This document shows, piece by piece, positions 25,921-34,163 of a stretch of DNA of 64,000 nt. The position numbers and the translations under genes were made by a program. The DNA comes from Xanthobacteraceae bacterium 501b (GTDB taxonomy: Bacteria; Pseudomonadota; Alphaproteobacteria; Rhizobiales; Xanthobacteraceae). The first letter of the stretch is position 1. Each line of letters opens with the position of its first letter. The notes beneath the pieces are model-generated. The model saw only the letters and a list, made by a program, of their open reading frames with translations. It searched no databases and had not been told where the DNA came from. The stretch lies in NCBI GenBank assembly GCA_000378025.1, contig KB899087.1, positions 62,001 through 126,000 on the forward strand, written 5' to 3'.

Positions 25921-26952
25921 TCAGAGGAAATTGAGCTGAGTCTTGATGCCGCGCCCGGCGGCCATCGCCTCGGCGGCTTGCGCGAACTGCCAGACGGGGA
26001 AGGTCTCGCCGATCATCACGGCGGCGCGGGCGCTGATGTCGCTCATCACGTCCACGGCAGCAGGGAACTTGTCGGCGAGCGAGTTGGAGCCAATGAGGCG
26101 GATCTCGCGCTCATAGACCTGGAAGGGGTTGATGCCGACCACCGCCTCGGCATCGTGGACGCCGACCTGCACCAGCACGCCGGTCTTCTCCACCCGCTTC
26201 AGGGCGTGTTCGAGCGCGCGGCGCACGCCGGCCGCCTCGAACACCACGTCGAAATACGCCTCGCCGAGATCGGCGGGATCGACCGCGCGGGCGATGCCGG
26301 CGCGCCCGGCAATCTCCCGCTTGATCGGGGAAGGGTCGGCAATGGTGACGCGCGCGGCGCCGAAACTCTCGCAGACAATGCCGATCAGCAGGCCCATCGT
26401 GCCGCCGCCGATCACCAGCACGTCGCGGTCCTTGACACCCTGCGAGGATTCGACCGCGTGCAGCACGCAGGCCAGCGGCTCGATCATCGCCGCAAGATCA
26501 GCGCCGAGGCTCTCGCGCACCTTGAACGTGTTGCGCGCCGGGGCGGTGACGAATTCCGCCGCCGCGCCCGGCCGGGCGACGCCGATCGGCGCGAGATGCG
26601 GGCACAGATTGGGGCGGCCGGCCCGGCACCAGCGGCAGGTGCCGCAGGTGACATTGGGATCGACGGCGACGAAATCGCCTTCGCGTAAACCGCGCACCGC
26701 GCCGCCGACAGCGACGACATGGCCGGAAAACTCGTGGCAGGGCGTCACCGGGTAGACCGAGCCGGGAAAGCCGTGGTGGAGAATGTGCAGATCGGTGCCG
26801 CACAGGCCGCAGATGGCGGGGCGTATCAGCACCTCGTCCTCCACCGGCACCGGCACCGGCACCTCGGCGACGAAGACGCGGTGGTCCTGTGTGATGCACA
26901 CCGCGTTCATGTGCCCCTTGGCGGCACCATCGAATAGCGCATTGAGACTCAT
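25921..26952 (-). CDS. Zinc-dependent alcohol/polyol dehydrogenase (MDR family)
   Basis: A 343-residue medium-chain dehydrogenase. The catalytic zinc site is C in GLCGTD, H-E in PCHEFSGHV and a later conserved E (IEPLACVLH). The structural zinc site has four cysteines in the span CGTCRWCRAGRPNLC. The Rossmann motif is VIGGGTMGLLIG, followed by an acidic ADPSP. It resembles sorbitol, xylitol and threitol dehydrogenases. ATG 26952 is the longest reasonable start. ATG 26910 (MNAVCITQ), preceded by AAGGGG, gives the length usual for the family and may be the true start. Its role would be to oxidise an imported polyol. Confidence 0.87.
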   Translation of the reverse strand: MSLNALFDGAAKGHMNAVCITQDHRVFVAEVPVPVPVEDEVLIRPAICGLCGTDLHILHHGFPGSVYPVTPCHEFSGHVVAVGGAVRGLREGDFVAVDPNVTCGTCRWCRAGRPNLCPHLAPIGVARPGAAAEFVTAPARNTFKVRESLGADLAAMIEPLACVLHAVESSQGVKDRDVLVIGGGTMGLLIGIVCESFGAARVTIADPSPIKREIAGRAGIARAVDPADLGEAYFDVVFEAAGVRRALEHALKRVEKTGVLVQVGVHDAEAVVGINPFQVYEREIRLIGSNSLADKFPAAVDVMSDISARAAVMIGETFPVWQFAQAAEAMAAGRGIKTQLNFL

Positions 26953-27013
26953 GACTCTCTCATGGGTTGTAGGGCGGGGGTGTGCGGGACAGCCGCAGGG
27001 GCGGAAGCCTGTG

Positions 27014-27973
27014 TCAGCGGCGGCGGCGGATGAGATCGATGAGAATGGCCAGCAGCACCACGGCGCCGACAATGACGCGCTGCCAGTAGCTGGAGATGTC
27101 GAGCAGCACGATGCCGTTGGCGAGCACCGCCATCAGCAGCGCCCCGGTAACGGTGCCGGTGACCGTGCCCTGTCCGCCGCGCAGCGAGACGCCGCCAATG
27201 ATCGCGGCCGTGATCGATGGCATCAGCCAGCCTTCGCCCACAGAGGGCTGTGCCGAGTCCATCCGGCTCGCATAGAGGATGCCGGCCAGCGCCGCGAGGC
27301 TGCCCGACAGGCCGAAGACCAGCATTTCCACCCGCTTGACCGGAATGCCCACCAGCACCGCCGCCTGCCGGTTGCCGCCGATGGCGTAGATGTTGCGCCC
27401 GAAGGTGGTGCGGTTCAGCACGAAGGCGAGGACGAGGGCGATGACCGCGAAAACGAGCACCGGCACCGGAATGCCGAAGGGCGTGCCGAGGCCGAACTGC
27501 TGGAATTCCGTCCCCAGCGGGCGGATCGGCGAACCGCCTGTTATGACCAGCGTGGTGCCGGCGAACATCTCCCATGCCGCTAGCGTCACGATGAACGGGT
27601 TCAGCCGCGCATAGGCCACCAGTACCCCGTTAATGGTGCCGAGAGCGAAGCCGAACAGGCAGGTGAGCGGGATCACCAGCCAGGGATCGACGCCCAGATG
27701 CACCAGCAGCATGCCGCCAATAATTGCCGACAGGCCCGCCGCCGCCCCAACCGAGAGGTCGATGCCCCCGATCAGCAGCACCAGGGTCTGGCCGAGCGCG
27801 ATGATGCCCACGAAGGAAGCCTGCCGCAGCACCACCGCCAGATTGTAACTGGAGGCGAAGTTCTCGCTGGCCAGCGCCAGCACCGTGCACATGACGGCCA
27901 GGGCGGCGATGATGCCGATGGCTTCGAAGCGGCCGATGCGGCTTCTGAATTTCTGAACCTTGGTTTCGGACAT
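27014..27973 (-). CDS. RbsC-type sugar ABC importer permease
   Basis: A 319-residue inner-membrane permease of the ribose/xylose/AI-2 group with eight to ten helices. The signature LIGGIDLSVGAAAGLSAI and, near the end, AAIIGGVSLRGGQGTVTGT are characteristic. It is the only permease of the operon and would homodimerise with the RbsA-like ATPase. It lies between the dehydrogenase and ATPase genes on the same strand. The cargo is probably a pentose, tetritol or related polyol, from the enzymes alongside. Confidence 0.89.
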   Translation of the reverse strand: MSETKVQKFRSRIGRFEAIGIIAALAVMCTVLALASENFASSYNLAVVLRQASFVGIIALGQTLVLLIGGIDLSVGAAAGLSAIIGGMLLVHLGVDPWLVIPLTCLFGFALGTINGVLVAYARLNPFIVTLAAWEMFAGTTLVITGGSPIRPLGTEFQQFGLGTPFGIPVPVLVFAVIALVLAFVLNRTTFGRNIYAIGGNRQAAVLVGIPVKRVEMLVFGLSGSLAALAGILYASRMDSAQPSVGEGWLMPSITAAIIGGVSLRGGQGTVTGTVTGALLMAVLANGIVLLDISSYWQRVIVGAVVLLAILIDLIRRRR

Positions 27974-28087
27974 GGCGGCAAGGAATCCTTGTCGGGAGGT
28001 CAGAGCGATGGCGGGGGAGAGGGCGGCCGGGGCGCGAGGCCGGGCAAGGATCCGGAGCGACTGCCGGCGATGCCGGGTCGGTGCGCT

Positions 28088-29575
28088 CTAGTTCATGGCA
28101 AGACCCAGCAGGCTTTCCTGAGTGGCCCCTTCGGTGGGAACGATGGCGCGCACGCGCCCCTCATGCATGAGCATCACCCGGTCGCAGACATCGATGATCT
28201 CATGCAGTTCCGAGGAGATGTAGATGACCGAAATGCCGTCGCGGGCGAGCTGGCGCAGCAGCTTCTGGATTTCCCACTTCGCGTTGACGTCGATGCCGCG
28301 TGTCGGCTCGTCCAGCATCAGGATGCGGCATTTGCTCATCATCCAGCGGGCGAGAATGCACTTCTGCTGGTTGCCACCGCTCAGCTCGGAAATGAGCTGG
28401 TGGCTGGAATGCACCTTCACCGGGATCGAGTTCACATAGCGCTCGGCGGCGCCGAAGGCGTCGAGCCAGCGAATGCCGAACCGGCTCGTGAATTTGGCGA
28501 GGCTGGGCAGCACGATGTTCTCGGCCACCGACAGATCGGGGAAAAGCCCGTCGCGCCGGCGCTCCTCCGGCAGGTAGACCAAGCCGGCGGCGATGGCGTC
28601 GGCCGGGCCGGCAAAGGCAACCTCGCGGCCGAACAGCTTCACCGTGCCGGCCTGGCGCGAGGTATCGCCGAACAGGCAGCGCACCGTCTCGGTCCGCCCG
28701 GCGCCGATCAACCCGCCAATGCCGAGGATTTCTCCCCGGTGGAGGTCGAAGCTCACATCAGCGAATTCGGCGGAACGGGAGAGGCCGCGCACTTCCAGCA
28801 CCACCTCGTCGGTGGCGGCGGAAGGAATGACGGCACGCAGGTTCAGCTCTTCCACATCGCGGCCCGCCATGGCGCGGATCATCGCGTCCTTGTTCGTGGT
28901 GCGCGGGTCGAGATCGCCGACATGGCGGCCGTCGCGCAGCACCGTGATGCGGTCCGCCAGCGCGAGGATCTCGTCGAGCCGGTGCGAGATATAGAGCACC
29001 AGCCCGCCCTCCTGGCGGAAGCGGCGGATGAAGGCGAACAGCCGCTCGGTCTCGCGCTCGGTCAGCGCGGCGGTGGGTTCGTCGAAGATCAGCAGCCGGG
29101 CGCCGGTGGCGGTGGCGCGGGCGATCTGCACCAGCTGCTGCTGGGCGACGGTGATGGCGCCGGCACGCGCCTTCGGGTCGATCGTCGGGTCGAGCGCCGC
29201 GATATGGCGACGAGCCTCCGCCTCGGTGGCGCGCCAGTCGATGACGCCGCGCCGGGCCACCTGCCGGCCGAGCATGACATTCTCCAGCACGGTGAGCTCG
29301 GCGGCGAGGTTGATTTCCTGCGGCGCGATGGCGATGCCGGCGCACTGGGCGTCGCTGGGCGAGGCGAAGTGCACGGGAGCGCCGTCGATGCGGATCTCGC
29401 CCGATGTGGGCGTCAGCCGGCCGCAGATCACCGACATCAACGACGACTTGCCGGCGCCGTTCTCGCCGATCACCGCGACCACTTCGCCGGCCTCGACGCG
29501 CAGCGACACGCCACGCACGGCATGGACATGGCCGAAGCTCTTCGACAGGTCGCGGACTTCAAAAGCGCTGCGCAT
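28088..29575 (-). CDS. RbsA-type sugar ABC importer ATPase (two NBDs)
   Basis: A 495-residue duplicated ATPase. NBD1 (about 1-240) has a good Walker A, GENGAGKSS, but a degenerate signature (ITVAQQQLVQIARA) and Walker B LLIFDEPTAALT. NBD2 (about 255-495) has a degenerate Walker A (GGLIGAGRTE) but a canonical signature, ELSGGNQQK, and LMLDEPTRGIDV. This complementary pattern is normal for RbsA/XylG proteins. ATG 29575 gives the standard N-terminus; the frame stays open further upstream without conserved sequence. The binding-protein gene ends 129 bp upstream. Confidence 0.9.
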   Translation of the reverse strand: MRSAFEVRDLSKSFGHVHAVRGVSLRVEAGEVVAVIGENGAGKSSLMSVICGRLTPTSGEIRIDGAPVHFASPSDAQCAGIAIAPQEINLAAELTVLENVMLGRQVARRGVIDWRATEAEARRHIAALDPTIDPKARAGAITVAQQQLVQIARATATGARLLIFDEPTAALTERETERLFAFIRRFRQEGGLVLYISHRLDEILALADRITVLRDGRHVGDLDPRTTNKDAMIRAMAGRDVEELNLRAVIPSAATDEVVLEVRGLSRSAEFADVSFDLHRGEILGIGGLIGAGRTETVRCLFGDTSRQAGTVKLFGREVAFAGPADAIAAGLVYLPEERRRDGLFPDLSVAENIVLPSLAKFTSRFGIRWLDAFGAAERYVNSIPVKVHSSHQLISELSGGNQQKCILARWMMSKCRILMLDEPTRGIDVNAKWEIQKLLRQLARDGISVIYISSELHEIIDVCDRVMLMHEGRVRAIVPTEGATQESLLGLAMN

Positions 29576-29703
29576 GGGAGGGTCTCGCAGGTCGAGCGGG
29601 ATGAGGCGTCGCGGCGCACCCGTGCACGCATCCGCGGAAGGAGAGGCGCCAGGAAGTCCCGGCAGGACCCGCCCGCCGGGAAAGGTGCCTCGGGGAGAAA
29701 GGC

Positions 29704-30702
29704 CTACTTGGCGAGCGTTTCCTTGGTCATCAGGAAGCCGCCAGTGGCGTGATCCATCGGGATGGTGTGGTTCTGCTTGGCGGAGACAAGATAGCGCACG
29801 GCCCAGTAGCCGATTTCCCACTGGCGCTGCGCGGTGATGGCCGAGATCACGCCATCCTCGATCAGCTGATAGGTTTCCGGAATGTCGCCGGCGCCCACCA
29901 CCAGCGTCTTGCCGACGCGCTTGGCGGCGATCACCGCCCGGGCGGCGCCGATCGGCGCTGAGGCATTGGCGCCGTAGATGCCGCCGAGGTCCGGCGTCGC
30001 CTGCAGGCCGCTCTCGGCCATCGACACCGCCTGTTCCAGATTGTCATTGTCGGGCTGCTCGAAGGCGATCTTGATGCCGGGGTACTTCTTGGCCAGCTCG
30101 TCCTTGAAGCCCTTCACGCGGGCGACGTGGTTCGGCGCGGTGAGGCTGCCGACCAGAAGGCCGACGCTGCCCTTGCCGCCAAGCTTCGCGCCGAGATAGT
30201 TCGCGGCGGTGCGACCGTCTTCCTCGTCCTTGCGGTGGCCGACGAAGGGAAAGGCCGCGTCGCAGAAGGTGTCGAAGGTGATGAGGTTCACCTTGTTCTT
30301 CAGCGCTTCCTTGAGAAGCTGGGTGTTGGTCGCCGGATCGAGGCAGGAAACGGCGAGTCCGTCGGGATTACGGCCGATATCGGTCTCGATGCGGCGGTTC
30401 TGCTGGTCGATGTCGGCGGTGGGCGGGGCATCCCAGGTGTAGGTGACCTCGATGCCTTCCTTCTTGTACTCGGCGATGGCGAACTTCACGCCCTGCTCGA
30501 CGACGTCGTACCAGGGATGCACCACCTTCGGGATGAAGATGAGATTGGCCTTGGTCACGGGCTTGATCAGAGCAGCCTGGTCGAAGCCGGCCGCCGCTGC
30601 GGGTGCCGGCATCAGCGCGGGGGTGAGTGCCGCGGCCAGCGCGGCGACGGCCAGCGCCTTGCGGATCATAGGGTTACGGGGCTTCATAAACGGCTCCTTC
30701 AT
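29704..30702 (-). CDS. RbsB-type periplasmic sugar-binding protein
   Basis: A 332-residue periplasmic-binding protein of the LacI/ribose type. A signal peptide of about 37 residues (ending APAAAAG) is followed by a strand and PKVVHPWYDVVEQGV, then DQQNRRIETDIGRNPDGLAVSC. The hinge region includes GKGSVGLLVGS, and the C-terminal domain GLQATPDLGGIYGANAS. ATG 30702 has a consensus AAAGGAGG at six bases. A second start (30687) also has a site. It heads the polyol/ketose operon. The 416-bp region upstream should hold the promoter. Confidence 0.88.
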   Translation of the reverse strand: MKEPFMKPRNPMIRKALAVAALAAALTPALMPAPAAAAGFDQAALIKPVTKANLIFIPKVVHPWYDVVEQGVKFAIAEYKKEGIEVTYTWDAPPTADIDQQNRRIETDIGRNPDGLAVSCLDPATNTQLLKEALKNKVNLITFDTFCDAAFPFVGHRKDEEDGRTAANYLGAKLGGKGSVGLLVGSLTAPNHVARVKGFKDELAKKYPGIKIAFEQPDNDNLEQAVSMAESGLQATPDLGGIYGANASAPIGAARAVIAAKRVGKTLVVGAGDIPETYQLIEDGVISAITAQRQWEIGYWAVRYLVSAKQNHTIPMDHATGGFLMTKETLAK

Positions 30703-31118
30703 GGCGTCCTCCTTTGACGGCGCGGGCTTCTGTGGCCCCCGCTCGGTTCCAACATCTTGGCTTGAAACGTCTTTGGGCGATTCCGGTGCTGTCGACCGGC
30801 TCTGCGCCGGGCGCACGCTTTCCTTCGCCGCGCACGGGCGCGGCGGTCATGTCGGTGACAGGCCGGGCGGCCGGGGGCAGCGGCGCGAGACGCGCCGTGG
30901 TCGGCCTTTGCGGGCTTGCGGGGCGTGGGCTGGCCGACTCGCAGACATGGGCACGCCGGTCCGCACCCGGGTGCGCAACGGTTAAGGGCTCAGGCCGGCA
31001 TGTCGGGAGCGGGGCGGGCCGTCAGGCGGCTCGGATCGTCGTCATCTTGGCGTTTCTCCCATTTGTTGCTGACGTGCCGCGGGTATTCCCGTCGGCGGTT
31101 CTGGCGCGCGCTCGCGCG
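30703..31118. other. Intergenic region, no gene recognised
   Basis: This 416-bp G+C-rich region lies between the binding-protein gene and the end of the GntR gene, both on the minus strand. Open frames here are non-conserved and look like chance products of base composition. It presumably carries the promoter of the transport and catabolic operon. I found no copy of the TTGTACGTACAA operator present before the GntR gene. Confidence 0.45.
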
Positions 31119-31877
31119 TCACTCGCTGGCGGCGCGCGCCTCGATCGTTACCTTGACGACGTCGCTGCGCACCCAGGATGTGTAGTAGTCGAAAGGCTTC
31201 TCATCGCGCCCCCACGACACCGAGGTCACGAGAAGCAGCGGGGCACCAATCGGGACCTGAAGATAACCGGCTAACTCGGACGTGGCGACCTGAGCCTCCA
31301 CACTGCGGCGGGCGCCGAACACGCTGAAGCCACCCTCACGAAGGGTGCGGTTGAGCGAGGCCTTGCCGGTCAGCACGTCGCTGCCGTCCAGGATCGGCCC
31401 GACCTCAGGCACCAGATAATTGATCGAGAGCAGGGCGATCTGCCCGTCGAGATAGCGCAGGCGCTGCAGCCGGTAGCCCAGATCGCCGGCATGAAGATCG
31501 AGTGCATCGGCCGCAGCCGCCGGTAGTGGCGACAGGCCGGCCTTGACCACTTGCGTTTCGACATTGCGGCGATGGTGGTCGACCTCAGCTTCAAAGAAGC
31601 CGTCGGCAACCTGCAATGACCAGCCAGTCTGCAGCGGATCAACGACGAAGGCACCGCGGCGCGGCACCATTTTGATACGCCCCTTTTCCTGCAGGCTTCG
31701 CAGCGTCTCACGCACCGTCGAACGGGCGAGATCGAAGTTTCGGCACAGTTCCGTTTCGGCCGGGAGACGGTCCCCCACGGCGTATTTGCCCGCGTCGATG
31801 TCCGCCTCAACCAGCCGTACAAGCTGGAGATAGTAGGGCTCCGGTGACTGGCGGTCGATGCTGCGCATAACGCCCAC
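31119..31877 (-). CDS. GntR-family regulator, HutC/UTRA subgroup
   Basis: A 252-residue transcription factor. The N-terminal winged helix spans about 10-78, with AGKYAVGDRLPAETELCR, then ARSTVRETLRSLQEKG and the wing MVPRRGAFV. The UTRA ligand-binding domain (about 95-245) has GYRLQRLRYLDGQIALLSINYL and, near the end, LLVTSVSWGRDEKPFDYYTSW. It probably represses the sugar-transport and catabolic operon downstream until its ligand, perhaps a phosphorylated sugar, appears. A perfect palindrome just upstream of its start suggests autoregulation. ATG 31877 or 31868 could be the start. Confidence 0.88.
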   Translation of the reverse strand: MGVMRSIDRQSPEPYYLQLVRLVEADIDAGKYAVGDRLPAETELCRNFDLARSTVRETLRSLQEKGRIKMVPRRGAFVVDPLQTGWSLQVADGFFEAEVDHHRRNVETQVVKAGLSPLPAAAADALDLHAGDLGYRLQRLRYLDGQIALLSINYLVPEVGPILDGSDVLTGKASLNRTLREGGFSVFGARRSVEAQVATSELAGYLQVPIGAPLLLVTSVSWGRDEKPFDYYTSWVRSDVVKVTIEARAASE

Positions 31878-32225
31878 GCGATTTGTTGTCCATCTTGTAC
31901 GTACAATAGGGTATTTGCCGACATTGGCAAGACGAATTTTGCGTCGACTCTTTTCGTTTTGGAACCCTCAAGCGGATCGCCGCCGGCGAGTGAGCGGCCC
32001 GGCGATCGTGCCGGACTTTGGCCCACCTGGTTCGAGCGTGGGGGCAATCCTGCGTCGGCTCGCGAGTGGTTAAACCGAGCCGGGTGGCGAAGGAGGGGAG
32101 ACGCCTTGTCCCCGGCCACGTCCTCGAATTGCGATTCCGAAGATGCAGATCCCCAACCCCAGCCCCATCTTTGAAAATCTATCGATAAATCTGATAAATA
32201 TCAATATGATACAGGTATCAGTAAG
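31878..32225. other. Intergenic region between regulator and radC remnant
   Basis: 348 bp without a supportable gene. It contains the 12-bp operator at 31895 and, near its right end, an A+T-rich stretch (about 32165-32225). That stretch ends in a TGATAC/GTATCA inverted repeat at 32207-32220, directly before the truncated radC. The A+T-rich segment may mark a recombination scar. Confidence 0.4.
31895..31906. promoter_or_regulatory. Perfect 12-bp palindrome, likely GntR operator
   Basis: TTGTACGTACAA, 18 bp upstream of the GntR/UTRA start codon, fits the GntR-superfamily operator pattern (GT-AC core, N-GT-N-AC-N). Its position suits autorepression. Binding is inferred from pattern and location. 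Confidence 0.6.
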
Positions 32226-32390
32226 ATGATGCACAACCACCCGAGCGGCGACCCGACCCCCTCGAATGCCGATATCCAGATGACCAAGACCATCATCGAT
32301 GTGGCCAAGCCGCTCGGCATCGAGGTGCATGACCACATCATCGTCGGCAAGGACGGCCACGCGAGCCTGCGCGGCCTGCGCCTGATCTGA
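32226..32390 (+). pseudogene. radC: radC remnant, C-terminal 54 codons only
   Basis: The frame encodes the end of a RadC/JAB (MPN) domain: [11 protein letters not shown] with the metal-binding HxH...D motif, then [13 protein letters not shown] and the C-terminal SLRGLRLI. Intact RadC proteins are about 220-250 residues, so the first three quarters are missing. No upstream RadC sequence is visible; the preceding DNA is A+T-rich and non-coding. The ATG at 32226 is internal to the original gene. It ends two bases before the convergent amine oxidase stop. I regard it as a relic left by a deletion or insertion. Confidence 0.85.
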
Positions 32391-32392
32391 TT

Positions 32393-33868
32393 TCAGCGCG
32401 GGCCGGACAGCGGCTTCGCTTCCGGGTCGATCTGCCGGGCGGCGCGCAGGCCGGATTCGATCGCGCCCTCGACCCAGCCGGTCTTCAGCGTGGTGAAATC
32501 GCCGGCGAAATGGATGCGCCCTTCCGGTGCGGTCCATTCCTTCACCATCCAGCCACCGCCGATCGGGGTGGAGCCGAAGGAGCCCCGAATCCAGGGCTGT
32601 TCGTTCCAGGCGAAATCGCTGACGCTGAGCACGTCGCCGAGCAGCCCCGGCAGGTCCTGCTGGAAGGCGTCGACCACGCGCTGGGCCCGCCCGTCGCGTG
32701 GGGCGTTAAGCACCAAATCGGCGTTCGTCCCGTTGAGATAGAAGAACCCATTGCCATGGCCGCCCGGCTCGTTGCCGGTGATGTCGATGAAGCGCTCCCA
32801 TGTGCGGTCGCCGCCCGCCATCGGCCAGCCGCGCACATTCTGGGCGAGCCAGGTCGGCTCCCGGGTCTTGACGATCACCTTGACCGTCTTGTCCCACTCC
32901 ATCTCGGCGAACATGCGCGCCTTGCCGGCCGACCAGGCGGGCGTGACCTCGATCTCGTCGATCACGCTGAAGGGAATGGTCGAGACGATGGCATCGCCGG
33001 TGAATTCCTTGCCGTCCTTCGTGCCGACGCGAACGCGCCCGCCGCTCTGGTCGATGGTCGTCACCTCAGCGTCGAGCACGATGTTGCCGCGGCCGAGCGC
33101 GTTCGCCATCGCCATGGGCAGGCGCTGGTTGCCGCCCAGGATACGGAAGACGTTCTGGTCGCCGAAATGGTAGGCGAGGTCGGGGATGATGCTCAGTGTC
33201 TGCGCGAAGGGGGTGAAGGTGCCGCCATGCGCCGCGAGCAGTTTCAGGAAATCCGGGGAGGCGCCGACGGGGCGCAGCAGGTCTTCCAGCGTGATGTCGT
33301 CGAGCCGGTCGAGCAGGTCCGTATTGGGCCAGTCCGGCTGCAGCACCGTCTCGGTGTCGAGGCCGGCGCGGAACAGATAGCGGTTGAGGTTCGCCGCTAC
33401 CGTGACGTTGCGCTCCTCGGCCGAGAGCGCCCACGGCCAATCCGACACATTGGCCGACTTCACCGTCTTGCCGTCGACCATATAGACCGGCAGCCCGTCA
33501 TTCAGGCTGAGCAAGGGCAGGTTGAAATGGCGGATATAGTCCAGCACCAGAGGCATGTTGGAGCGGAAATGGCCGCCGCCGGCCTCGGTGAACATGCCAT
33601 CGCCCAGCGGCAGGGAAAGCAGCCGGCCGCCGATGCGCCCCTGCCGCTCGATCACCGTCACCTTGTGTCCACGGCGCTGCAGCGCGACAGCGGCGGTGAG
33701 GCCGGACATGCCGGCGCCGAGGACCAGGACCTCGATGCTGCGCGCCGCCGGGCTCTGCGCCAGGGCCGGGGCGCCCAGCCGCGAGGCTGCCAGGGCTCCG
33801 AAGCTGGCCGCCGTGCCAGCGAGCAGGGTGCGTCGGGAAAATCTGCGGGAGGTAGTATCGGTCGACAT
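32393..33868 (-). CDS. Tat-exported flavin amine oxidase
   Basis: A 491-residue FAD-dependent monoamine-oxidase-family protein. The N-terminus has a twin-arginine signal (SRRTLLAG, arginines 12-13) and an Ala-rich hydrophobic stretch ending PALAQS, so export in folded form is likely. The dinucleotide-binding motif is VLGAGMSGLTAAVAL, with the second signature ERQGRIGGRLLS. C-terminal FAD contacts appear in RIHFAGDFTTLKTGWVEGAI. It probably oxidises an amine in the periplasm, releasing ammonia and hydrogen peroxide. It stands alone between remnants and no partner gene is obvious. The substrate is unknown. Confidence 0.87.
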   Translation of the reverse strand: MSTDTTSRRFSRRTLLAGTAASFGALAASRLGAPALAQSPAARSIEVLVLGAGMSGLTAAVALQRRGHKVTVIERQGRIGGRLLSLPLGDGMFTEAGGGHFRSNMPLVLDYIRHFNLPLLSLNDGLPVYMVDGKTVKSANVSDWPWALSAEERNVTVAANLNRYLFRAGLDTETVLQPDWPNTDLLDRLDDITLEDLLRPVGASPDFLKLLAAHGGTFTPFAQTLSIIPDLAYHFGDQNVFRILGGNQRLPMAMANALGRGNIVLDAEVTTIDQSGGRVRVGTKDGKEFTGDAIVSTIPFSVIDEIEVTPAWSAGKARMFAEMEWDKTVKVIVKTREPTWLAQNVRGWPMAGGDRTWERFIDITGNEPGGHGNGFFYLNGTNADLVLNAPRDGRAQRVVDAFQQDLPGLLGDVLSVSDFAWNEQPWIRGSFGSTPIGGGWMVKEWTAPEGRIHFAGDFTTLKTGWVEGAIESGLRAARQIDPEAKPLSGPR

Positions 33869-33940
33869 CAGCCTGCATGCTCCGCCTTGCGTTGCGGTCT
33901 CCTAGCAGGAGTGCGCGGAAAAATCTCTGGTAGTTGGAGC

Positions 33941-34070
33941 GAGGCGAAACGCGGGACCGCGCCACGGGCGGTGAGCCGGGCCAGGCTGCCGCTATCGAGC
34001 CATCAGCGTTCGGGTGCCTCCCCGGCCTGGAGCACGTTGAGTGAAAGCCGGTTCACCGGCGTGCTCTAGG
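33941..34070 (-). pseudogene. Decayed fragment of the Inh-type inhibitor gene
   Basis: The stretch from about 33941 to 34017 matches 36262-36338, inside the inhibitor gene, at roughly four fifths of positions in the same orientation. It includes an identical CGCCACGGGCGGTGAGC and CCAGGCTGCCGCTATCGAG. A second short match (34037-34058 to about 36412-36434) follows after an internal deletion. No open frame survives. It appears to be a degenerate partial duplicate of the gene at 36192. Confidence 0.55.
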
Positions 34071-34082
34071 TTCTTGCTCTTA

Positions 34083-34119
34083 CGCATTTTCTTCATGCGA
34101 ACCGGAACCCACTTCGCTC
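34083..34119. repeat. Rhizobiales-type intergenic palindromic repeat, copy 2
   Basis: Same 37-bp element as at 7404 (35 of 37 identical), here followed by GAAAATGCTCTGAG. GCATTTTC and GAAAATGC thus form the outer arms of a hairpin spanning about 34084-34127. It lies downstream of the A+T-richer glycosyltransferase gene. Confidence 0.75.
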
Positions 34120-34163
34120 GAAAATGCTCTGAGATCGATCACGCGGGACGCGGCCAGAGAATT

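Noticed and set aside
27698-29752. 684-codon plus-strand open frame over the RbsC/RbsA genes
   Set aside because: It is the antisense shadow of genes with clear Walker and permease motifs.
32207-32220. TGATAC-AG-GTATCA inverted repeat as a third Zur box
   Set aside because: Its half-sites resemble the zinc-operon dyads, but the spacing is one base shorter. It faces only a radC relic and no zinc gene, so I regard it as coincidence or a scar.
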